Positions 19,955 through 27,840 of a stretch of DNA of 64,000 bases are shown here, piece after piece (position 1 is the stretch's first letter; every line of letters begins with the position of its first letter). A program made the position numbers and the translations under genes. Origin of the DNA: [Erwinia] mediterraneensis (GTDB taxonomy: Bacteria > Pseudomonadota > Gammaproteobacteria > Enterobacterales > Enterobacteriaceae). The stretch is from assembly GCF_900604315.1 (NCBI RefSeq), contig NZ_LR026978.1, positions 1,589,932-1,653,931 on the forward strand. The letters are read 5' to 3'. The notes below the pieces were generated by a model. That model saw only the letters and a list, made by a program, of their open reading frames with translations. It made no database searches and was not told where the DNA came from.

Positions 19955-20857
19955 ATGAATAACAGTACTTCATCCATGCCCCATGACGGACTGTTCAAAA
20001 CTTTTCTTAGCCATCCGGCTACGGCACGGGATTTCCTGACCTTTCATCTGCCACCATCACTGCTCAACTTGTGCAATCTGGACACGCTACAACTGGAGTC
20101 TGGTTCTTTTCTGGAGGAGGACCTGCGACCCTACTTTGCCGACGTGCTTTATTCACTGAAAACCGTGCGGGGCGACGGCTATGTTTATACATTAATTGAG
20201 CATCAGAGCAGCGCGGATAAACACATGGCCTTCCGGTTAATGCGGTATGCAATTGCTGCAATGCAGCGTCATCTGGACGCAGGACATGTCCATTTGCCGC
20301 TGGTTATACCGCTGCTATTCTGTCATGGGCGCGCGTCGCCGTGGACTGCGTCAATGAACTGGCTCGATTTATTCAGTGACCCCGAAAGCGCTCGTCAGAT
20401 CTATACCCACGCTTTTCCGTTGATAGACGTTGGCGCTATGGCGGATGACGAAATTATGCAGCATCGTGCGACCGCATTGCTGGAACTGATGTTGAAGCAT
20501 ATTTATGTTCGCGATCTGTCCGAGCTGGTCGACCGACTGGTTGAGCTGTAGCAGGCGGGATATAATACCGTTGAGCAGAAAGTAACGTTGCTGAACTGGC
20601 TGATGCAAACCGGTGATACGTCCCGACCACGTGCTTTCTTACAGGAGCTGGTTTGCCGCTTACCGGAACATAAGGAGCTCTTTATGACTATTGCAGAGAG
20701 ATTAAAGCTGGAAGGACAAGCAGAAGGACGAATGGAAGGCGAGCAGATAACCCGTCTGGAAATCGCCCTGGCGATGCTGAAAAAAGGTATTGAGCCGGCC
20801 ATCATCCTTGAAACGACCGGCCTGACTCAGGCGGACCTGGCCAGAATCAGGCACTGA
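19955..20857 (+). pseudogene. Rpn-family nuclease (PD-(D/E)XK, transposase_31) interrupted by amber codon
   Basis: The ATG at 19955 follows AGGGAC and opens PHDGLFKTFLSHPATARDFL, the hallmark of RpnA-type recombination-promoting nucleases. Active-site residues are visible in YFADVLYSL (Asp) and LIEHQSS (Glu-x-Gln). An in-frame TAG at 20549-20551 stops it after 198 residues. The same frame then continues without another stop to 20857 with normal Rpn C-terminal sequence (QAGYNTVEQKVTLLNWLMQT), so the intact gene would be 300 residues. A CAG-to-TAG change is the simplest cause. The truncated protein keeps the nuclease core but loses the C-terminal part. Confidence 0.8.
20684..20857 (+). CDS. RpnS-like small protein from internal start of the rpn gene
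   Basis: Within the rpn frame, downstream of the amber codon, an ATG at 20684 follows TAAGGAG at ideal spacing. It would give a 57-residue protein (MTIAERLKLEGQAEGRMEGE ... LTQADLARIRH). In characterised rpn genes an internally initiated C-terminal protein (RpnS) blocks the toxic full-length nuclease. The site and frame are seen here; expression and antitoxin function are inferred. Confidence 0.5.
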   Translation: MTIAERLKLEGQAEGRMEGEQITRLEIALAMLKKGIEPAIILETTGLTQADLARIRH

Positions 20858-20863
20858 TGTCAT

Positions 20864-20896
20864 CTGCCCGCGGTAGTCAGTGCTGACGGCGGGCAG
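20864..20896 (+). terminator. Hairpin after rpn
   Basis: CTGCCCGC and GCGGGCAG arms surround a 16-17 nt loop just after the rpn stop and upstream of glyQ. There is no T-run, so the terminator role is weakly supported. Confidence 0.35.
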
Positions 20897-20951
20897 AATG
20901 CCAATCCACTGAACACTTTTTCAACGCCGGACAGGTCGTCCCGATTTCCGG

Positions 20952-20980
20952 CTGCACATCGCGCGGTCAAAGGGTATACT
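20952..20980 (+). promoter_or_regulatory. Candidate glyQ promoter
   Basis: A TATACT -10 box at 20975-20980 lies 44 bp upstream of the glyQ ATG. A poor -35 match (CTGCAC) sits 17 bp before it. Read by eye only. Confidence 0.4.
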
Positions 20981-21024
20981 GTCGCACTCTTTTAAAAACC
21001 ATCCGTATCGCGTGCGAATTCATC

Positions 21025-21936
21025 ATGCAAAAGTTTGATACCAAGACCTTTCAGGGCCTGATCCTGACCTTGCAGGATTACTGGGCACGTCAGGGCTGCA
21101 CCATTGTTCAACCGCTGGACATGGAAGTGGGCGCTGGCACTTCTCACCCTATGACCTGCCTGCGCGCCTTAGGGCCTGAGCCGATTGCGGCCGCTTATGT
21201 GCAGCCGTCGCGCCGTCCAACCGATGGTCGCTATGGCGAAAACCCGAACCGCTTACAGCACTATTACCAGTTCCAGGTGATCATCAAGCCATCGCCAGAT
21301 AACATTCAGGAGCTGTATCTCGGGTCGCTGAAAGAGCTGGGTATGGATCCCACGGTGCATGATATCCGCTTCGTTGAAGATAACTGGGAAAACCCGACGC
21401 TGGGTGCCTGGGGACTCGGCTGGGAAGTCTGGCTCAACGGCATGGAAGTGACGCAGTTCACCTACTTCCAGCAGGTGGGCGGCCTCGAATGTAAGCCGGT
21501 AACCGGCGAAATTACCTATGGCCTTGAGCGCCTGGCGATGTACATTCAGGGTGTCGACAGCGTCTACGATCTGGTATGGAGCGACGGCCCGCTGGGTAAA
21601 ACGACCTATGGCGATGTGTTCCATCAGAACGAAGTGGAGCAATCCACCTACAACTTTGAATACGCTGACGTCGATTTCCTTTTCACCTGCTTCGAGCAGT
21701 ATGAGAAAGAAGCGCAGCAGCTGTTAGCGCTGGAGAAACCGCTGCCGCTGCCCGCTTATGAGCGCATTCTCAAAGCCGCGCACAGCTTTAACCTGCTGGA
21801 CGCGCGCAAAGCGATCTCCGTGACCGAACGTCAGCGCTATATTCTGCGCATCCGCACCCTGACCAAAGCCGTGGCTGAAGCCTATTATGCCTCCCGCGAG
21901 GCGCTGGGTTTCCCGATGTGCAATAACAACAAGTAA
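21025..21936 (+). CDS. glyQ: Glycyl-tRNA synthetase alpha subunit
   Basis: This 303-residue catalytic subunit of the alpha2-beta2 glycyl-tRNA synthetase carries the class II aminoacylation core. It begins [20 protein letters not shown]. Conserved blocks include [39 protein letters not shown] and [20 protein letters not shown]. glyS follows after 9 bp, forming the standard two-gene operon. Confidence 0.97.
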   Translation: MQKFDTKTFQGLILTLQDYWARQGCTIVQPLDMEVGAGTSHPMTCLRALGPEPIAAAYVQPSRRPTDGRYGENPNRLQHYYQFQVIIKPSPDNIQELYLGSLKELGMDPTVHDIRFVEDNWENPTLGAWGLGWEVWLNGMEVTQFTYFQQVGGLECKPVTGEITYGLERLAMYIQGVDSVYDLVWSDGPLGKTTYGDVFHQNEVEQSTYNFEYADVDFLFTCFEQYEKEAQQLLALEKPLPLPAYERILKAAHSFNLLDARKAISVTERQRYILRIRTLTKAVAEAYYASREALGFPMCNNNK

Positions 21937-21945
21937 GAGGCAGCC

Positions 21946-24015
21946 ATGACTGAACAAACTTTTCTGGTGGAAATTGGCACCGAAGAGCTGCCACCCAAAG
22001 CACTGCGTAGCCTGGCGGAGGCGTTTGCCGCCAATCTGACTGCCGAACTGGATGGCGCAAATCTGGCGCACGGCGAGGTCAGCTGGTTTGCTGCCCCCCG
22101 GCGTCTGGCGCTGAAAGTCGCCAGCCTGAGCGCGTCACAGCCCGATCGTGAAATTGAAAAGCGCGGCCCCGCTATTGCGGCGGCGTTTGATGCCGAAGGC
22201 AAGCCGACCAAAGCGGCAGAAGGCTGGGCGCGGGGCAACGGCATTACTGTCGATCAGGCAGAACGTCTGAGCACCGACAAAGGCGAATGGCTGGTATATC
22301 GCGCCCTGACGAAAGGCGAAAGCGCTCAGGCGCTGCTGCCCGCGATGGTCAGTAACGCACTGAGCAAGCTGCCGATTCCGAAACTGATGCGCTGGGGCGA
22401 CAGCGACGTACAGTTTGTGCGTCCGGTTCATACCGTTACCCTGCTGCTGGGCGAAGAGCTGATTCCCGCCACGGTGTTAGGCATCGAATCGGGTCGTACC
22501 ATCCGCGGTCACCGCTTTATGGGCGAGCCGGAATTTACGCTGGAACGCGCAGATGACTATCCGGAAGTGCTGCGTCAGCGCGGTAAAGTGATCGCCGATT
22601 ATTATGAGCGTAAAGCGAAAATCAAAGCAGACGCCGAAGCAGCGGCTCGTCAGCTGGGCGGCAAAGCCGATCTGAGCGACAGCCTGCTGGAAGAGGTGAC
22701 CTCGCTGGTAGAGTGGCCGGTAGTGCTGACCGCGACCTTTGAAGAGAAGTTTCTGGCGGTGCCGGCAGAAGCGCTGGTATACACCATGAAGGGCGATCAG
22801 AAATATTTTCCGGTCTACGATGACAGCGGCAAGCTGCTGCCGAACTTTATCTTCGTCACCAATATTGAATCCTCCGATCCGCAGCAGATTATTGCCGGTA
22901 ACGAGAAGGTCGTGCGTCCGCGTCTTGCTGATGCCGAGTTCTTCTTTAATACCGACCGTAAAAAGCGTCTGGAAGATCATCTGCCGCGTCTGGAGACCGT
23001 GCTGTTCCAGAAACAGCTGGGCACCCTGCGTGACAAAACTGACCGAATTCAGGCGCTGGCGGGCTGGGTTGCCAGCCAGATTGGCGCTGATGTCAACCAT
23101 GCCACGCGCGCCGGTCTGCTCTCCAAATGCGACCTGATGACCAATATGGTGTTTGAGTTCACAGACACCCAGGGCGTGATGGGCATGCACTATGCGCGTC
23201 ATGACGGCGAAGCGGAAGATGTGGCGGTCGCGCTGAATGAACAGTATCAGCCGCGCTTTGCGGGTGACGATCTGCCCTCCAACCCGGTAGCCTGCGCGCT
23301 GGCGATTGCCGATAAAATGGATACGTTGGCAGGTATTTTTGGTATCGGTCAGCATCCGAAAGGGGATAAAGACCCCTTCGCGCTGCGTCGTGCTGCGCTG
23401 GGCGTGCTGCGCATTATCGTAGAGAAAAACCTGCCGCTGGATCTGCAGACCCTGACGGAAGAAGCGGTGCGCCTCTACGGCAGCAAGCTGAGCAACGACA
23501 AGGTGGTCGATGATGTGATCGACTTTATGCTGGGTCGTTTCCGTAGCTGGTATCAGGAAGAAGGACACAGCATCGATACGCTGCAGGCCGTCCTGGCCCG
23601 TCGTCCGACCCGTCCGGCCGATTTCGATGCGCGCATGAAGGCTGTTTCCCACTTCCGTACGCTGGATGAAGCGGCGGCGCTGGCAGCAGCCAACAAACGC
23701 GTCTCCAATATTCTGGCGAAATCGAACGAGCCGCTGAACGACAGCGTGCAGGCCTCGCTGTTGAAAGAGAACGAAGAGATTAAACTGGCAACGTTCGTGA
23801 CGGCGCTGACCAGCAAATTGCAGCCTTATTTCGCGGAAGGGCGTTATCAGGATGCGTTGATTGAACTGGCGCAGCTGCGCGAGGCGGTCGATAACTTCTT
23901 CGATAAGGTGATGGTTAACGCGGATGATCAGGCGGTGCGTGTTAACCGTCTGACGCTGCTGGCGAAACTGCGTGAGCTGTTCCTGCAGGTAGCAGATATT
24001 TCCCTGCTGCAGTAA
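21946..24015 (+). CDS. glyS: Glycyl-tRNA synthetase beta subunit
   Basis: This 689-residue tRNA-recognition subunit begins [20 protein letters not shown]. The HD-like/B3-B4 region is followed by the C-terminal anticodon-binding (DALR-type) domain, ending [20 protein letters not shown]. Length equals that of E. coli GlyS. The gene ends the glyQS operon and is followed by a strong terminator. A long antisense open frame inside it is a shadow of codon bias. Confidence 0.97.
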   Translation: MTEQTFLVEIGTEELPPKALRSLAEAFAANLTAELDGANLAHGEVSWFAAPRRLALKVASLSASQPDREIEKRGPAIAAAFDAEGKPTKAAEGWARGNGITVDQAERLSTDKGEWLVYRALTKGESAQALLPAMVSNALSKLPIPKLMRWGDSDVQFVRPVHTVTLLLGEELIPATVLGIESGRTIRGHRFMGEPEFTLERADDYPEVLRQRGKVIADYYERKAKIKADAEAAARQLGGKADLSDSLLEEVTSLVEWPVVLTATFEEKFLAVPAEALVYTMKGDQKYFPVYDDSGKLLPNFIFVTNIESSDPQQIIAGNEKVVRPRLADAEFFFNTDRKKRLEDHLPRLETVLFQKQLGTLRDKTDRIQALAGWVASQIGADVNHATRAGLLSKCDLMTNMVFEFTDTQGVMGMHYARHDGEAEDVAVALNEQYQPRFAGDDLPSNPVACALAIADKMDTLAGIFGIGQHPKGDKDPFALRRAALGVLRIIVEKNLPLDLQTLTEEAVRLYGSKLSNDKVVDDVIDFMLGRFRSWYQEEGHSIDTLQAVLARRPTRPADFDARMKAVSHFRTLDEAAALAAANKRVSNILAKSNEPLNDSVQASLLKENEEIKLATFVTALTSKLQPYFAEGRYQDALIELAQLREAVDNFFDKVMVNADDQAVRVNRLTLLAKLRELFLQVADISLLQ

Positions 24016-24033
24016 GCGCGCGTTTTGCCCACC

Positions 24034-24060
24034 AGGCGAGCCCCCGGGTTCGCCTTTTTT
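24034..24060 (+). terminator. Rho-independent terminator of glyQS
   Basis: AGGCGA and TCGCCT arms (with inner CCC/GGG pairing) are followed by TTTTTT, 19 bp after the glyS stop. Confidence 0.85.
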
Positions 24061-24099
24061 ATGGCGCGCAGAGGAAGCTTCCTGGCTTTAGCTGACAGG

Positions 24100-24585
24100 T
24101 CAGTCATCACTTATTTTAATAAAATCTCTGTTTGGCAGTTCTTGCCAGGTTCCGGCATAGAGCGAAAGATAGTTAGCCTCGCTGGCGAAGTTGGTGTAAT
24201 CCATCAGCCAGTTCTTTTCAATACATCTGGCTTTTACTTTCATTTCTTCATAGCAGAGCAGGTCTGTAGTTTGGGTGCTTAATCTTAAATCATGCGTGGG
24301 CATTTCTTTATAACCGTCAGCAAAATCCCATACACTAACAAGAAAATAGCCCCGTTGATTTTTATGCGGAATGCCATATTTTTCTTTCAACATTGCACGA
24401 TTTTTCTTCCACCAGGCAATTTGCCCGTAAGGCGTCACAGGAAAGTTTTTTACCAGGATATTCTCATGACTACCTGCTTGATAATGTACGGCTATAATTT
24501 CAACAGGAGAAGAGACTCTCCAGATAAAATACAGTGGAAGAAAAACAAAAAGGAAAGCAACGAGAATATGCTTACTTTTTATCAT
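24100..24585 (-). CDS. DUF943-family protein, copy 1 (immunity-like)
   Basis: This 161-residue protein has one N-terminal hydrophobic segment (about 8-22, ILVAFLFVFLPLYFIWRV) and a basic start, so it is probably an inner-membrane-anchored periplasmic protein. The family core is FPVTPYGQIAWWKKNRAM, with VWDFADGYKEMPTHDLRLS and two Cys (LLCYEEM, RCIEKNW) further on. I recognise this as DUF943, often encoded next to DUF3289. It is the most distal of three paralogues here. An immunity role is inferred from the arrangement, not known. Confidence 0.75.
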   Translation of the reverse strand: MIKSKHILVAFLFVFLPLYFIWRVSSPVEIIAVHYQAGSHENILVKNFPVTPYGQIAWWKKNRAMLKEKYGIPHKNQRGYFLVSVWDFADGYKEMPTHDLRLSTQTTDLLCYEEMKVKARCIEKNWLMDYTNFASEANYLSLYAGTWQELPNRDFIKISDD

Positions 24586-24589
24586 TGAT

Positions 24590-24625
24590 CTGTACCGATA
24601 TTTTCATTGTGGATTTCATGTTGAC
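24590..24625 (-). pseudogene. Very short remnant of a DUF3289 3' end upstream of DUF943 copy 1
   Basis: On the minus strand these bases read NMKSTMKISVQIND just before the copy 1 start. Compare TNMEITVTINGVRQ and TNMEATVVISGTKLW, the ends of the other two DUF3289 sequences in the same position. The match is short and rests mainly on its position. Confidence 0.4.
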
Positions 24626-24643
24626 CCTAAAGGCGAGTAGTTA

Positions 24644-24674
24644 AAATTTTCCCGGCCGGTCTGGCTAACGCCGG
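24644..24674 (-). repeat. Remnant of yibF 3' end (copy B)
   Basis: Read on the minus strand this gives PALARPAGKIL, resembling [11 protein letters not shown] near the end of YibF. The same DNA continues into a stretch shared with 25492-25550 (AACGCCGGACGTA and CTTTATCTGAC). It marks the boundary of a duplicated unit between DUF943 copies 1 and 2. Confidence 0.55.
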
Positions 24675-24700
24675 ACGTACCCCCGGCTTTATCTGACAGG

Positions 24701-25186
24701 TTAGTCATCACTTATTTTAATAAAATCCCCGTTTGGCAGTTCTTTCCAGGTCCCCGCATAGAGTGACAGATAGTTAGCCCCGCTGGCGGAGCTGGTGTAA
24801 TTCATCAGCCAGTTCTTTTCGATACATCTGGCTTTAACTTTCATTTCTTTAAAACAGAGTAGATCGGAGGTTTGCGTGCTTAATCTTAAGTCATGGGTAG
24901 GCCGTTCTTTATAGCCGTCGGCAAAATCCCAGATATATACAGAGAAATAACCGCGCTGGTCAGTATGCGGAATGCCAAATTTTTCTTTCAACATTGCACG
25001 ATTTTTCTTCCACCAGGCAATCTGCCCGTAGGGAGTAACAGGAAAGTTTTCTAATAAAATGTCATCATACTGATCAGGATGATAATGAACGGCGACGATT
25101 TTAACCGGCAATAATACTCTCCAGATGCAGTAAACAGGAAGGAAAAAGAATAGAAAGAAAGCCAAAATAAATTTTCTTTTTATCAT
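24701..25186 (-). CDS. DUF943-family protein, copy 2 (immunity-like)
   Basis: This 161-residue paralogue of copies 1 and 3 shares the block FPVTPYGQIAWWKKNRAM, the N-terminal hydrophobic anchor (FILAFFLFFFLPVYCIW) and the two-Cys region (LLCFKEM, RCIEKNW). It differs most in YHPDQYDDILLEN and VYIWDFADGYKERP. Its ATG overlaps the stop of an orphan DUF3289 3' fragment, so it keeps the gene pairing of the intact pair even though its partner is truncated. Confidence 0.75.
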   Translation of the reverse strand: MIKRKFILAFFLFFFLPVYCIWRVLLPVKIVAVHYHPDQYDDILLENFPVTPYGQIAWWKKNRAMLKEKFGIPHTDQRGYFSVYIWDFADGYKERPTHDLRLSTQTSDLLCFKEMKVKARCIEKNWLMNYTSSASGANYLSLYAGTWKELPNGDFIKISDD

Positions 25187-25395
25187 TGTCTTACACCGTT
25201 AATGGTCACTGTGATTTCCATATTCGTCAGAAAGGGTTTGTAGCCAAACTTTTCCCAACGTTGTAGTAGAAACCAGATGCGAAAAAATGATAAGTCATGA
25301 AATTTTGGAGTCATGATATCTTTTTCATCAAGTCCGAAATGATCCTGGCCCTTATAGTGAATAGTAGTCAGGTATTTATTTCCGTAAAATATTAT
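25183..25395 (-). pseudogene. Orphan C-terminal fragment of a second DUF3289 gene
   Basis: The minus strand reads 70 residues from IIFYGNKYLTTIHYKGQDHF to TNMEITVTINGVRQ and a TGA that overlaps the next gene's ATG. It aligns end to end with the last 70 or so residues of the intact DUF3289 protein (KGQDHFGLDEKDIM, FFRIWFLLQ, KPFLTNME shared). There is no start codon and a stop lies at 25408-25410, so it is a 5'-deleted copy. The last ~14 residues differ most between the two. Confidence 0.85.
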
Positions 25396-25441
25396 GGGCC
25401 AACAATGTTATTTTAGGCTAAGTCAGTGTTAACACTCAAAA

Positions 25442-25520
25442 CGCGGTCAGTTCGGGACGGAACAATGCGGGCGAATCTCTCGCGCTGGAACAATTTTCCT
25501 GCCAGCCTGCTTAACGCCGG
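25442..25520 (-). repeat. Remnant of yibF 3' end (copy A)
   Basis: On the minus strand this reads PALSRLAGKLFQRERFARIV, matching [20 protein letters not shown] at the end of intact YibF (27167-27250). It lies immediately after DUF943 copy 3 and before the orphan DUF3289 fragment, in the order expected of a tandem duplication of yibF tail, DUF3289 and DUF943. Confidence 0.75.
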
Positions 25521-25546
25521 ACGTAACCCCGACTTTATCTGACGGG

Positions 25547-26032
25547 TCAGTGATCACGTACTTTGATAAAATCCCCGTTCGGCAGCTCTTTCCAGATTCC
25601 GGCATAGAGTGAAAGATAATTAGTCCCGCTGACGGAGCTGGTGTAATCCATCAGCCAGTTCTTTTCTATACAGTTGGCTTTTACTTTCATTTCTTCATAG
25701 CAAAGCAGGTCTGTAGTTTGGGTGCTTAATCTTAAATCATGCGTGGGCATCTCTTTGTAACCGTCAGCAAAATCCCATACGCTGACAAAGAAATGACCGT
25801 ACTGGTTTTTATGGGGAATGCCATATTTTTCTTTCAACATTGCACGGTTTTTCTTCCACCAGGCAATTTGTCCGTAAGGCGTCACAGGAAAGTTTTTCAC
25901 CAGAATATTTTCATAGCTATCAGGTTTATAATGAATAGCGATAATCTTAACAGGAAGGAGCATTCTCCAGATAACGTAAATTGGAAGAAAGATGAACATG
26001 AAAGAAACTAAGATATTTTTGCGTTTTACCAT
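25547..26032 (-). CDS. DUF943-family protein, copy 3 (partner of intact DUF3289)
   Basis: This 161-residue protein is the copy directly coupled to the intact DUF3289 gene: its ATG lies across the DUF3289 stop (7-bp overlap). N-terminal hydrophobic anchor ILVSFMFIFLPIYVIWRM, shared FPVTPYGQIAWWKKNRAM, and the Cys pair LLCYEEM and NCIEKNW. It ends KVRDH where the other two end KISDD. Likely exported to or anchored in the inner membrane facing the periplasm. It is the best candidate for a cognate immunity protein, by inference. Confidence 0.78.
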   Translation of the reverse strand: MVKRKNILVSFMFIFLPIYVIWRMLLPVKIIAIHYKPDSYENILVKNFPVTPYGQIAWWKKNRAMLKEKYGIPHKNQYGHFFVSVWDFADGYKEMPTHDLRLSTQTTDLLCYEEMKVKANCIEKNWLMDYTSSVSGTNYLSLYAGIWKELPNGDFIKVRDH

Positions 26033-26883
26033 AATTTTGTACCGCTAATAACCACTGTAGCCTCCATATTGGTCAGAAAGGGTTTGTAATTGAATCTTTC
26101 CCAATGCTGTAAAAGAAACCAGATACGGAAAAAAGAGAAATCATGAAAAAAGGGGTTCATTATATCTTTTTCATCGAGGCCGAAATGATCCTGCCCCTTA
26201 TAATGAATATAAGCCTGATATTTGTTTTCGGATAATATAATTGACTGCAATGTTATATGCGTCGCATAAACATCATGTACTGCAAGGCCTAAGCCATTAA
26301 AGGCGTCATACCATCTTTTAAATTTAGGTAAAACAGTTCCTGTTATTGCAGTATGTATGCTCCTTAATTTTTCCTCGATTAATAATTTTCTTTTCCAGTC
26401 GATACTTTTTTCAATCTCTTCTTTTATTTTGAGAAGTGAGCTGTCCCTTGATTTATCAGACAAAATATTTTTTCTGTAAGCCATATTAAGGGCTTCGCTT
26501 CTGTAAGCTTCACCATTGCTGTTTTGCATGTGATTGACTAATTGTAAAAAGAGATGGCGATAACCCAGACAGCTAAAAGCATATGTCGATTTTCTTAGCT
26601 CATTAAACAACAGGCTCGCCATCTCATCATGGCTAACCTTTTCCACCTTTGAAGGCAATGGTTCAAAATAGGTTTTAACTTCTGGATAAGTGATCTTTTC
26701 GCTCCGCCAGGGGTTAAGACCGTAGCAAACCTCTTCCAGTTTAAATCTTTCTCTTAACTGTAATTCCGTTAAATCACCGTAACGCATATCATCAGCGCGA
26801 TAATCATCCATAGGTTGCTGGGTACGATATAACGCGACGGGCATTGCGAGTGGGCAGGAGGCAGATGTCATGACCTGGACCAT
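26026..26883 (-). CDS. DUF3289-family protein (candidate toxin/effector)
   Basis: This 285-residue protein has no signal peptide or clear membrane helix. I recognise DUF3289 from DDYRADDMRYGDLTELQLRE near residues 27-46 and from the C-terminal block IHYKGQDHFGLDEKDIM ... FFRIWFLLQ ... KPFLTNMEATV. An AAAGGA site precedes the ATG. Family function is not established to my knowledge. Members frequently sit beside DUF943 genes and in effector-type loci, which with the orphan tail nearby suggests a secreted antibacterial protein. The gene and its upstream region are unusually A/T-rich against the neighbours, consistent with acquisition by transfer. Confidence 0.75.
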   Translation of the reverse strand: MVQVMTSASCPLAMPVALYRTQQPMDDYRADDMRYGDLTELQLRERFKLEEVCYGLNPWRSEKITYPEVKTYFEPLPSKVEKVSHDEMASLLFNELRKSTYAFSCLGYRHLFLQLVNHMQNSNGEAYRSEALNMAYRKNILSDKSRDSSLLKIKEEIEKSIDWKRKLLIEEKLRSIHTAITGTVLPKFKRWYDAFNGLGLAVHDVYATHITLQSIILSENKYQAYIHYKGQDHFGLDEKDIMNPFFHDFSFFRIWFLLQHWERFNYKPFLTNMEATVVISGTKLW

Positions 26884-27115
26884 TGTTTTATTCCTTTAAA
26901 CAATTATATGAAACAGCTCCCTTGCATATTCCAAGATTACTCTCTTGATTTTTAAAATCAAGTGCGCAAATCGCTTTAATATTTATGCGAATAATAAATC
27001 TATTATATATTTATTTTAAATAAAATAATTTATATATTAAATATTCAGCGTATCACGTTCTGACCAACAAGCATCCCTGACAAATAGAATAAATGCGCCG
27101 CAGGGCGGGAACGAT
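26884..27115. promoter_or_regulatory. A/T-rich upstream region of the DUF3289 gene
   Basis: The segment holds no gene. The part at 26935-27055 is almost pure A/T, with runs such as TATTATATATTTATTTT, in a G+C-rich genome. Such DNA commonly binds H-NS, so silencing of the island is plausible; promoters cannot be pinned down by eye. Confidence 0.5.
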
Positions 27116-27154
27116 CGGGAAAAGCGATACTCCGGAGAGGAATCGCTTTTCCCG
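27116..27154 (-). terminator. Perfect 13-bp inverted repeat after yibF
   Basis: CGGGAAAAGCGAT and ATCGCTTTTCCCG are perfect arms around a 13-nt loop, 13 bp past the yibF stop. There is no separate T-run beyond the stem, but TTTT lies inside the 3' arm. It is probably a terminator for yibF and marks the island edge. Confidence 0.55.
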
Positions 27155-27166
27155 CTCAACATGCGC

Positions 27167-27778
27167 TCAGGCTGTGGGCGGAACGGTGCGGGCGAAGCTC
27201 TCGCGCTGGAAGAGTTTCTCAGCCAGCTTCACTAACGCCGGGCGGTTGACGCACCAGTTCGGCATGACCCGACGAAAGTTGAGATAGCCAATGGTGCAGC
27301 CCGTGGCGATATCGGCAAGATTAAGAGTATCGCTGTTCAGCAGCTGGCCGCTGGCCGCCTCCTTTTCCAGTGCATCGAGACCCCGGCGGATTTTTTCGCG
27401 CTGCCGCAACATCACCTCTTCTGATTGTTGCTCGCCCGGACGCAGCTGCTCGCGCACGATCGTCAGTGCGGCATCGCTGATCCCATCCGCCAGTTTCTCC
27501 AGCTGACGGATCTTCAGCGCCTGCAGCGGATCGTCCGGCAGAAATGCCGGGCCTTCCGGGCGGGTATCCAGCCAGGCGGCGATGATTGCAGAGTCATACC
27601 AGATATGCTGATCATCAGCCACCAGCGCAGGCACCTGTCCCAGCGGATTGTAGTGCGGCACATGGCTTTCAGCATCCCAGGGGGACTCATTAACGAACTC
27701 AAAAACAATGCCCTTTTCCAGCATCAGGACGGAAATCTTACGTACATAAGGGCTGGTATAGCTGCCGATCAGTTTCAT
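27167..27778 (-). CDS. yibF: Glutathione S-transferase-like protein YibF
   Basis: This 203-residue protein has an N-terminal thioredoxin-fold domain ([20 protein letters not shown]; active-site Ser in TSP) and a C-terminal helical domain ending [20 protein letters not shown]. It matches E. coli YibF along its length. The second of two tandem ATGs is better spaced from GGAGAGAG. Its 3' end has been copied twice into the neighbouring DUF3289/DUF943 array. The substrate is unknown. Confidence 0.92.
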   Translation of the reverse strand: MKLIGSYTSPYVRKISVLMLEKGIVFEFVNESPWDAESHVPHYNPLGQVPALVADDQHIWYDSAIIAAWLDTRPEGPAFLPDDPLQALKIRQLEKLADGISDAALTIVREQLRPGEQQSEEVMLRQREKIRRGLDALEKEAASGQLLNSDTLNLADIATGCTIGYLNFRRVMPNWCVNRPALVKLAEKLFQRESFARTVPPTA

Positions 27779-27840
27779 CATCTCTCTCCGTTGTCTGGTT
27801 TCCGTTAATGCTTGCTTGCCGGGAAAAGGGACCAGTCAGC

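Noticed and set aside
22477..23652. 391-codon open frame antisense to glyS
   Set aside because: It lies wholly inside a perfectly conserved glyS and its product resembles nothing; it is a codon-bias shadow.
24061..27166. Type VI secretion or CDI genes with the DUF3289/DUF943 array
   Set aside because: No VgrG, PAAR, Hcp, Rhs, CdiA or CdiB sequence is present in the window, so a delivery route cannot be claimed.
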